Source of the DNA: Triatoma infestans
Taxonomy: Eukaryota > Arthropoda > Insecta > Hemiptera > Reduviidae
Direction: 5' to 3'
Length of the DNA: 64,000 nucleotides
Assembly (NCBI GenBank): GCA_011037195.1
Contig: JAAEAF010001575.1
Location: 62,001 to 126,000, forward strand
The position numbers and the translations under genes were made by a program. Each line of letters starts with the position of its first letter. Position 1 is the stretch's first letter. The notes under the pieces were generated by a model, which worked only from the letters and a program-made list of their open reading frames with translations, was not told the DNA's origin and searched no databases. Shown here piece after piece: positions 55,662 to 64,000 of this stretch.

Positions 55662-56543
55662 CAAGGGTCATTCAATATGTAACGAGACAAATCGCTGTAG
55701 CTCAAAAAGGGTTTATTTAATCAATACAAAACTTTGGCTACTTTTCAACATAGTCCCCTCAGCAACATTTATACACTTGTCCCATCGTTCTTCTAATTTG
55801 TGTTAATGCCTCTGGCATAAAATTCTTTGGGTTGAGCCACATTTGCACCTGATTTTTAACTTCTTCATTGGATTGAAAATGTTTTCCCACGTAGAGCCTG
55901 TTTAAGGGGTCCAAAACAAATGGAAGACCGATGGGGCGAATTCGAGGCTATCCCACTTTTTCTTGGTTTCTTTGTGGGCATCCGTAAGTTGTCTTGGAAC
56001 TCATCTCGCACAAGTTTCTAGTATTGCATCTTATTCTGAATAATGTTATGGACAGTACCAACATTCGCGTGCACTTCTTCAGCTAACAGTTCAACAGTAA
56101 TACGCCTGTTATCTTGAATTAACGCGTTAATGTGAGATTCGTGGGAGGAAGTTGCAACTTCAACCAGTCGTCCACTTCGCTGGTCGTCACAGACACTTAC
56201 ACGGTCACTTTTAAACAGTTCTACCCATTTGTGAACTTTCGAATTTCGAAACTTTTAAACAATTATTCCCTCTTCACTTTCAACATTCTTTCGTGGATTT
56301 CACTACCATTGATACCCTCTGCAACTAAAAATCTAACCAGTGAACGATGTTCTTCCAAGGTGCAATGATCGAGCGGACTCACCATTGTTAACTGAATACA
56401 TTTGAGGTTATGCTTACCAAATACTCTCGAACAGCTGATGGAGAAACTAAGACAAGGATGCCAACTTCATGCACTGAAACTATTGTATTTAAACAAACCG
56501 TTTCTGAGTTATAGCGATTCGTCTCGTTACTTATTTACCCTCG
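55662..56543 (-). mobile_element. mariner element, internal deletion derivative
   Basis: TA flanks both sides (55660-55661, 56544-56545). Terminal repeats CAAGGGTCATTCAATATGTA / CGAGGGTAAATAAGTAACGA extend into GAGACRAATCGCT blocks of about 60 bases. At 882 bases it is shorter than the usual 1.3 kb. The 5' leader and ATG region match the truncated copy at 31807. Confidence 0.9.
55740..56385 (-). pseudogene. mariner transposase, deleted and frameshifted
   Basis: The ATG at 56385 opens MVSPLDHCTLEEHRSLVRF, LVAEGINGSEIHERMLK, then a stop at the same place as in the copy at 31976. Other frames continue HKWVELFKSDR, SVCDDQRSGRLVEVATSSH and VHANVGTVHNIIQNKMQY, the two DNA-binding helix-turn-helix regions. 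The sequence then passes almost directly to C-terminal text (HLFWTP-like, GKHFQSNEEV-like, RRWDKCINVA-like). The catalytic core between, with the D,D34D residues, is largely deleted. Irritans-type is my best guess. Confidence 0.85.
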
Positions 56544-56559
56544 TATTTTCATCCCGTCA

Positions 56560-56665
56560 AATTATTCACGAAAGTACGTTTTCAACGGAAATGCACGTTT
56601 TGCGGTCCCTGAATATAAAACACTGTTTTTGAACGAATGGTCTCTGGTGTATGCATGAACAAAAT
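56560..56665 (-). repeat. Family D fragment
   Basis: GAAAGTACGTTTTCAACGGA and AATGCACGTTTTGCGGTCCC mirror the D 3' region on the minus strand. Confidence 0.45.
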
Positions 56666-57560
56666 ACATTTAAAAATAATAATAATAATTTAGCCACTTT
56701 TAGTATTACAACTTGCCATGGATACGAAATAAGACACACCCCCACCAACTGATTAGTTTGTTAAAGCGTGTTAATATTTGTAATATTTTATCTTTGTATG
56801 AACTGAACAAGAGAAGTCATGTTGTTATTTCTTATTAAATGTTTTTTTTATTTTTAGAACATTCCATTGCTCAGTACTAATCTTGTTTTAAAATGACAGC
56901 ACTTGAAGGCGATAAGCACCAAATAAACCAGAGATTTATATCAGGGTTGGCATCAGTATGAAAGCAAATACAATTAAGATTTATTTACATTGTCTATTTG
57001 GACTTAGTAGTAGTATAGTACTATAACAATAATGCATCTTAACTGACTCCATCATTGTGTAAATAGTATATCTATATATATAGTATTATTAGTAAGTCCC
57101 CATCAATTATATAGGTATTGATTGATAGATTGTAGCTCCCTATAGATTTAATACCCACTCGCATCACTATTATATAGTTCACATCCTACGCTACTACCTA
57201 ACCATAGTTATGTCATCATCATTAACAACATTGCCTAGAACATATATTGTCTTCCTTCAAGTTTATCACGTTCACTCCCAGTATGTGCTATATATACTAA
57301 CACATACACACACACACTTGGATTTATTCCCAAGTCAAGTAGACTGACATGTTTCATACTAAATACAACAGCTATAAACTCTATTGGGATTACAAATGAG
57401 TTACTAGTTAACTAACAACATAACGACTTTGTCTTCATAACTTAAATAAACTTCAAAATCCTCTTCAAATAAATAACTAAACAAATATAATTAGTAATTG
57501 CAATATTTACTGTAAAATTAAACATTCATGAATATTGGAAAATATTTTTTTTATTACTTT
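56666..57560. other. AT-rich spacer, nothing recognised
   Basis: No supported gene or repeat family. Confidence 0.5.
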
Positions 57561-57629
57561 CTCTTATTGTTTGGAAAGGAAGTAATGGTTTATGGTAGGA
57601 ATTAGAGCTCCGTTGCTCTACAGATCAAT

Positions 57630-58010
57630 GAAAATGCCGTTTGGCAAAAGATAAACTTTATTACACGATGATTTCTGATTAGTTCTGACCCGGATGCAAT
57701 AAATGGTAGACCTACTTTTCGCAATCGTCTTCAAACATTTTCAAAGCTTACGGTGACTCCCCGAACTTGATATAAATTATCCGGAGCTTTGTAGCTGTAA
57801 AAAACTGTCTGCGTACAACTGAGAGCGAAAGAAATCGGACGTTCTGATATGTTGTGACCCTTCTACGACCACTTCTCGGTCCTTCAACTGTAATCCCCAG
57901 TATCCCTAAAATGAATGATTGCTCCATGAAACACAGAACGTGACAGTCCTAAAAGTTCTGCCACATATCGCACATTATATCCTTCCTCCTTAGGAAATGA
58001 TCATTTTTCC
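57630..58010 (-). pseudogene. Tc1-like transposase remnant
   Basis: On the minus strand I read KEEGYNVRYVAELLGLSRSV, HGAIIHFRDTGDYS, then GHNISERPISFALS, and VRGVTVSFENV.RRLRKVGL followed by SGSELIRNHRVIKFIF. This is the two-HTH DNA-binding part of a Tc1-type transposase (GYSxRxVAxxLGVSxSTV...RFRETG...VSxxTVRRRLxExGL). Frameshifts and stops break it, and the DDE core is absent. No inverted terminal repeats seen. Confidence 0.78.
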
Positions 58011-58249
58011 GTTTTAAAGTTAACCAAATAAATTAATTTAACGATAAAAAATAAAAAATAATGTAGAATTAAAATTATTTAGATGTCTGTCCCAGTCATA
58101 CTAAATGTTGTTTCTACGGTTTTCAATTTTTATTCTCAAGAAATTTAAAACTTTTTATGATTAAAGTATTGTAAATAACATTTAAATTATTTTAAAACAT
58201 AAATATACCAAAGTACAGAGTTTTTTTTATTTATTTATTCATATGTAGA

Positions 58250-58703
58250 TGTTGATTGTTGTAGGGTATTATTCCACTGCAACCTGAAAGATCTATTGTG
58301 CCCCCCCGAGCCTTCACCAATGTACAGCCGGCTTCCAAGTAGTGTTCTCTCTAGCTACAGAGAACACTGCCTATCACCGGAAAGTAAGTTGTAGAGGCTA
58401 CTAGGAAGAGAAAATCTAAGGGCAACATGCTGGATTCGAACCCGGGACCTCCGCGTTGCTAGTTCAGCGCGCTACCACAGAGCTAATCCCTTCCTTCTCC
58501 CTTGGCTTTCGCAAATTAACTAGGGACGGAGAATGTGTTTGTCTTGTCTGTAAAGTGTAGAGTGTATGTAGTTTAAGTGTATTGAGTACTGTTCTGACGA
58601 AGTGCATGGAATACTGAGCTATAATACTCCGTAGGGTCGCTACTCCCCAAGTAACTACATGCAACGCCTTATGGGCTGCATGCAAAGCCCCTTGCGGGTT
58701 TTT
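58250..58703 (-). mobile_element. Family E composite SINE, copy 3
   Basis: On the minus strand: leader GTAGTTACTTGGGGAGTAGC, tRNA-Ala-like module at about 58430-58490 (GGGATTAGCTCTGTGGTAGC, GAACTAGCAACGCGG, GGTCCCGGGTTCGAATCC) and tail CTCTTCCTAGTAGCCTCTAC to GCACAATAGATCTTTCAGGT and TACAACAATC. About 450 bases, the most complete copy. Confidence 0.8.
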
Positions 58704-60255
58704 TTTTATATAGAAAAATATAATTGTCCCATTTTTTTTTATGGCTAACTATATATTTAAGCTGTCCCCATTTCAATTTCATTTAAATAAAAAATTCAAT
58801 AATTACAACTACGTAATGAAATTTTTAAAGATAAACTATTATTATCTATGTTCTAGAATTTTATCAGGTTCATAATAATAATAATATTCTCTTGTAATAA
58901 CAATATATTGCGCAATAAATTGTTATAATGAAATTGAAAGGATACATGCCAGTGCATTAATCCTTAAATCATAATACAACATAATCTGATTACCTATGTT
59001 TTAGTTTGGATTGGCTTTGTAATATGATAACAAGAAGGAAAATATATAATTTTTAATTATAAAAATTATAACCAGTGGCGCCAGCCAGTCGCGTCGCTAT
59101 TATTCAGGTTAAGAGCCGCGGTCAGTGCACGGTCAAAGGGACCGCCAAGGACAGGAACTGCCAAAGACACATCGCTTTCAACAAGAAACCCTTTTAAAAG
59201 GGTCATTATACGGTCAGTACACAGAAGCCGCCTGGCCGATATACAAAGGTCAACAAATCATTCAAAAGACCACCTGGCTACAGTCTTTTGATAACTGCCA
59301 TCACCTGTTGCCGCACCTGTTCACCGACCTATTCAAGACCTAGGGTCAACACACGGCAAGAGATGTTTTAGTGTGACCCGTAATTACACACTTGTCAATG
59401 TGTGAGTGATGGCAATATAACGTCTCTCCACAGGAAGAGGGGAGGAGTATTCTTCAGTATTTTATCAGCGTATCATCAAGATTCTACCAGTGACATAGTT
59501 TATACATCGGAGCGCGTCCCTATCTAAGTATTTAAACATATATTTATTTATCAATCATTATAGTTGTGCATTCTAGTTACCATTTAAATCATTTTAAATT
59601 AATTGTAGTTTATCCTTTCAAACGTTAAATTATTGTTAAAATATATATCTATTTTCGTAAATTAGTAATTCACATTTCGAGTAACAACTCTCTAAAAATC
59701 TCTAACTCCCAACTATTCATCGCATCATAACCCTCTCCAAGACATCTGATCCCACTATAGCTTCAATTAGAACCAACGAGTTCTTCAGACCAACAAACAA
59801 ACAAAAGTTCACTCATATGTATTATATTTCAGCTTACATGGAATTAAGTAAAATATATGAATTAATAAATCAGAAGCCATTTTATTCTGTTTAAAGTACA
59901 ATGTAACCAGTTAAAATAAACTTAAACATAATAAAATAGTGTAAATCAAAAGTGTTTGCTAACGCAACAAGTAAATTTGGCTACATTCCAAATTATAAGG
60001 ATAAATGTTGGGAATTAAAACTAGCTTTTAATGAATTAGTTTATCCATTTTTGGATTAAGTACATTTAACGAAAGTTAGGAAAGGTTTAAAATGTATGTT
60101 GTTAGCTTTCTATAACGTATATTTATTTACACATATATATAAACATGTTCTTCATTAACAATAACATGTTTTATGTTTAAACCCCCCTCCCCCCTCTATG
60201 TACTTACTAACAAAGATAGGATTGTGTAAACATTTCAGGAGATGGGGGGTCAATA
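58704..60255. other. Spacer with a GC-richer segment at 59080-59480
   Basis: 59080-59480 is less AT-rich than its flanks and holds a 72-codon frame (59125-59343) I do not recognise. GTGGCGCCAGCC near 59087 loosely recalls a TGG-type primer-binding site, but no LTR could be paired with it. The rest is AT-rich. Confidence 0.3.
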
Positions 60256-60259
60256 AATC

Positions 60260-60620
60260 CTAAGTTACATCTTCTTCAAATTTTACACAAGAGATTTTCG
60301 AGTTTTCTTGGAATTTCACTTGAACATGGTTATGTTATAACGATTTTCTTTAAACTTGCTATGGGTTGCTGCATAAATAGAAACGTATCACTTTTATTTG
60401 ATACATTTTTCTGAATAAATTGATTTTAGAGGGGTAGTTGGAGGTCTGCCCAGTTAGTTTAAATTTAAATTTTGCATAGGCTTTCTTCGTTTTGACATAG
60501 AGCGGCTCCTTAATAACGCTACAATGTTGCATTTAAAAAAAATAAATTCTTGATTAAATTGTATTAACTGAAGTGAGAGAAAGTAGTGTGAGTGTTTTGC
60601 ATCAGATTTTTAATGTTGAT
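60260..60620 (-). repeat. Family D diverged partial copy
   Basis: The minus strand starts AAAAATCTGATGCAAAACAC then TCACACTACTTTCTCTCACT, i.e. the D 5' end, and runs to a module with AAATGTATCAAATAAAAGTG. The 3' end is missing. Confidence 0.55.
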
Positions 60621-61044
60621 AACACTTCTCCGCACAGTAAAAGCTACAGTAACCATAAAAAACGAAGATTTGCGGTAAAGAGTACTCTACAGCCAAAAAA
60701 ACTCGTCAAGAGATCCTACATGCCAACTAATAATGGCTGATAAGGAAACTATTGAGTTAAACATTTTGTTGGCGAATTTTCTCAATAAGAGCTATGAGTC
60801 CATTGATTTAGTGAAAATCAATTAAATAATTCTGTAGCTATTTTCAAATAATACGTCTAAGATGAATGGGTACAATGCGTTTCTATTTATCATCGATTAA
60901 TCACAAAAATTATTATTGATAAACTTATGTAGTTTTGATTAAATTTTAATATAACATAACGCGTGAGCGCAAGTTGTCTAAAATGTATGCGATGTCTCAT
61001 AAAAGTAGATATACAGTCACTAAGATTATTGCTATAAACACAAG

Positions 61045-61092
61045 CATAACACACACACACATACACACACACACACATAATATATATACACA
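61045..61092. repeat. (CA)n / (TA)n microsatellite
   Basis: CA alternation with one T interruption, ending in TATATA. Confidence 0.9.
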
Positions 61093-61199
61093 TTCAATGT
61101 GCGAGCATTCGGTGGGATAAAAGCAAGTTATTGGTCTGCAATAGCCACGGATGTTGGTTAGTACAACTCATTATTGCATTACACCGCCGGGGGGGGGGA

Positions 61200-61845
61200 G
61201 GCCTCCTTCCACTGCTAACAGAACCTTCAAGGCAATAAAAGTAAGTAATACTTACTGTAGACTGTTTACAGGGGTTACATTCAGCTTCTCCACTACTCTC
61301 CAATCTCAATCTCTACTTTCTTACCATCCAAATATCATTCGTAATTGCTATCTTCGATACAAAAAAAAAAACTTTAATAACAAACTAATAGTTATTATAA
61401 ATAAAAATTTCAATAAATTATTTACGGCAATTCTCTCGGAAAGATATAAAAAAAATTGGGTATAATATAATAATATATATAATATATAATAAAAATAATA
61501 TAAATTAATAATATATAAATATAAATATAAATAAATTGTAAATTGAATTGAATATTAAGAAGATTGAATAGTAATTGAATTGAATATTCAGTATAATATT
61601 CTGGAAAAGTTTTAGTACTTATGATAACATATTTAATTTAATTAATATTATAAACATAAATACATAACGATAAAATAGCAAAGAAAAAAATTATATGATT
61701 CTGTAGTTAAGAGAAGCAATATTTTTTCAATTATTTATTCTTGGGGTCTCTATTAAATTTATGGAGATTGTAGTAATAAAAATATGAAATCGACAGTGTG
61801 AACCAGAAGTGATATAATTGATGTTTTTTCTTTCAACAAGTTGAA
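61200..61845. other. AT-rich spacer, nothing recognised
   Basis: Dense ATA-rich sequence from 61440 to 61560; an open frame at 61151-61465 has no recognisable features. Confidence 0.5.
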
Positions 61846-61849
61846 GTTT

Positions 61850-62330
61850 GAAGCAGGTTGCCGCTTTTACCTTTGCTGTTCTCATTATTTGATGATTTAA
61901 ATATATTTTTAAAAGAAAGGATATGGATTAACAATATCAACATACAATGCTTATTATATTCAGGTAACATACATAATTTTGCTGGCAAGTGAACCACGCA
62001 TCCTATAGGAGGCCAAGATAAACAGATTACATGAAATATTGTTTAATGTGGAATTTAAATATTACTGTAGATAAGTCGAATATCATGGCTTTTTTTAGGA
62101 GCGGCGGGATGCTGGTGCGTACTAAACGATGGGTGTCGCAAATGAAGCAATCAAAATGCGATTTCAGTATAAACACCTTGGTTTAAATTTAATCCCCTAA
62201 ATTGCATCAAAACAACATTTCTATTATAAATTTACAACTTGTAAAAAGTAAGCATCCGAACGACTTGGAATTCATTTTATAAAAAAGACGAAATACCATT
62301 ATCAAGTAAATAACAGAATGTTTGAAGCTA
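61850..62330 (+). pseudogene. LINE reverse transcriptase palm remnant
   Basis: Frame-shifting translation gives DDLNIFLKERIWINNINIQC, LLYSGNIHNFAGK where YADDI is expected, then VDKSNIMAFFRSGGML and SPKLHQNNISIINLQLVKS. This follows the LINE order: FxxDLxxFLKE, catalytic YADD, NxxKSKxMxF..GG, then LG...xxxH. The catalytic Asp pair is lost. Clade undecided. Confidence 0.6.
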
Positions 62331-62369
62331 TGCGCCACAAGTATATAACTTTTTTTTTTTTTTTAATTT

Positions 62370-62582
62370 AAGGCGCGCCAACATCTATTGTCATTGGCGC
62401 TCGGAGCCTTCTCAGTGCACTGCCGGCCTTCGGACAGTGTTCTCTGTTGCAGTACACTGTCCATCACCGGACAGTGAGCTGTAAGGGCTCCTAGGAAGAA
62501 AAAAATCTAATGTAGCATAGCTGGACTCGAACCCGGATCCACCGCGTGGGAGTCCAATCACTTAGCTATTCCCTTCCCTTAT
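62370..62582 (-). mobile_element. Family E SINE, copy 4 (partial, diverged)
   Basis: On the minus strand a decayed module (AGCTAAGTGATTGGACTCCC, GGGTTCGAGTCCAGC) is followed by TTCTTCCTAGGAGCCCTTAC, AGCTCACTGTCCGGTGATGG and AACACTGTCC. The leader is missing. Confidence 0.65.
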
Positions 62583-63585
62583 ATATAGTTAGAAATGTCC
62601 CAAAAATATTTAGAGTCAAATCACCATCAACTTTTCTTTACAATAATTCGTCTCCATAGTACGTACAAAAGGCAATAATGATGTCCAACTCATAAATTAA
62701 AAAAGTTTGTGTAATGGAATCATATATTAGATGTAATGGAATCGTTTGATGTGTGATTCCTGGAGTAGCAGATGTCTTGAAGAGGGCGGAAGTTAGTTTG
62801 AGAGATTTGGAAGTTAGTGCTGGAATTATTAAACAGTTTTTTATATAAAAATAAACTGTATTTTAACAATAATTTAAACGTTAGAAACGGCAACTAATAA
62901 TTATAAAATACTTAGGAATAAATATAAGTTAAATAATTAATAAATTAGAAGGACTAAAATAACTAACTAAGATGCACTACTAAGAATGAGTTTGAATATA
63001 ACCGTGAATTGCCGCTCGTGTATAGTTTGGTCGTAGATGATATAATAATGCTTTCGTCGTATATCATAGGGTTTTTATATACTATTGTTCACACTCACAA
63101 CAAGATATCTGTCTTAGTGTGCGGCCTTGTGCGACCTTCGTAGTTTTCTGACCTTATTTAGTGGCCATACTTATCGCGGTGCCTGCCTTTGAGGTGAGAA
63201 TTGATGTAAAGGCTTTGTGTTTGTTTGGTTGACCGCGGCTGTCGGCGGCCAACAGTGTTACTGTTTTCACCCTTTGTTGATTATTTCTTTGGCGTACTTT
63301 GCCGATGTCAATGACTTTGCCGTGATAAATAAGAAAATGAACTGGCACAAGGATGTGTCTGTTCGGTGTAATAAGTATAATAAGTAGAAACGCTGAGGAA
63401 ATACGTATATAGTGGTAAAGATCATATAATATGATTAATAAATTTTTAAGCGCATAGCAAATGTTAGATTGGAAAGCTTGAACTAATTATCCCTTCATAT
63501 ATAAAATATCAGATATATCCTTGGGTGATATTGATGACAGTTTAATGTAATTTGTATATGTGTTGCATGTGTGTTTGTGTGTAGC
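62583..63585. other. Spacer, nothing recognised
   Basis: A direct repeat TGTAATGGAATC lies at 62711 and 62732. No gene supported; a mildly GC-richer patch sits at 63110-63270. Confidence 0.4.
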
Positions 63586-63589
63586 ATAA

Positions 63590-64000
63590 GAGGCTAATGT
63601 GTGTGTATGTTTTAAAGAGAGAAGTGTTTAATATATAATGAAGAAGTCACACCACTGCTTATAATAAATAATATGACAACATTTGAATTATTGAATAATG
63701 TGAATAACGATTGCATTAATTGTAATAAATGAAATAAACTTATAAATACGCAAAACCTCTTGCACCTAAGTATACTTGTACTTGATTGATTAAAAACACA
63801 GATATTAAAAACTCAACACTTCTTGGCATACTGACTGTTTGTTATAAGACGAATGATGGATTGATACTTGTTGAATGCTTTGGAATAGGCTGATGAAATA
63901 ATGTTCGCCTTGGTAGTTAAAAACCTGTCCTTTATATATGATTTCTAGAAGGGGTTAAAACACAAAGCGTGGCCAAGTTTTCCGACCTCTCTTGCAACGG
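63590..64000 (-). mobile_element. LTR-like repeat C, copy 6 (runs off the window)
   Basis: The minus strand from the window end reads CCGTTGCAAGAGAGGTCGGA, TAACCCCTTCTAGAAAT, a TATA-like CATATATAAAGGACAG, then TTTATAAGTTTATTTCATTT, TTATAAGCAGTGG and TTAAAACATACACACAC. Uninterrupted, it is the reference that shows where copies 2 and 5 were split. Confidence 0.65.

Noticed and set aside
59080..59480. LTR retrotransposon start (GTGGCGCCAGCC as primer-binding site)
   Set aside because: No LTR pair or coding region could be linked to it; the match is only a few bases.
61151..61465. 104-codon frame after a poly(G) run
   Set aside because: Composition follows AT-rich background, no domain, low-complexity start.

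Overview
The window is AT-rich eukaryotic DNA that reads as intergenic sequence of an arthropod, most likely an insect. The inference rests on its transposon set: a LOA-type LINE with a DUF4780-like ORF1, Jockey-type LINEs, mariner of the irritans kind, insect-type Helitrons and tRNA-derived SINEs. A hemipteran would fit, but nothing here proves the order. I found no convincing host protein-coding gene, no functional tRNA or rRNA gene, and no CRISPR array.

Layout. 0.4-5.2 kb: three copies of an LTR-like repeat (called A; termini TG...ACA), one split by a 5'-truncated Jockey LINE with a 10-bp target duplication, plus an LTR-like repeat C and a LINE tail. 5.9-11.4 kb: modular TIR repeats (family D) and a near-perfect 890-bp hairpin element flanked by TA. 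13.35-14.42 kb: a MITE with subterminal repeats. 14.61-20.44 kb: a full-length LOA LINE with a 14-bp target duplication, an intact ORF1 and an ORF2 broken only by one stop codon. 20.56-25.02 kb: a Ty3/Gypsy element on the minus strand with both LTRs and a 5-bp target duplication, its gag and pol decayed; it sits inside an older LINE whose 3' end is at 25.9 kb.

26-35.4 kb: Jockey ORF1 debris, an array of three A LTRs inserted in a C repeat, inverted-repeat (Penelope-like) pieces, a tRNA-Ala-derived composite SINE (family E), an unexplained GC-richer block, a truncated mariner, and further A and C copies. 35.9-37.1 kb: a Helitron carrying the C-terminal half of a Pif1-type helicase. 37.4-43.5 kb: chimeric LINE debris, a D copy, and a second LOA fragment split by a 782-bp inverted-ended insertion that holds a tRNA-derived module (12-bp target duplication). 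44.8-51 kb: an old Gypsy RT remnant, further A, E and D copies, and an RNase H LINE tail. 51.19-51.73 kb: a Ginger-like DNA element. 52.1-54.2 kb: a C repeat into which a second Helitron (N-terminal helicase half) and a Penelope-like GIY-YIG fragment both inserted. 54.2-58 kb: a hAT deletion derivative with a perfect 8-bp TSD, a mariner deletion derivative with TA TSD, and a Tc1-type remnant. 58.2-64 kb: E copies, a D copy, a LINE RT remnant and a C copy running off the window end.

The sequences do not form a cooperating gene set. They form a stratigraphy of insertions: target-site duplications and interrupted repeats give the order of events in at least seven places. Functional potential is limited to the LOA element and to possible small-RNA production from the long hairpin.
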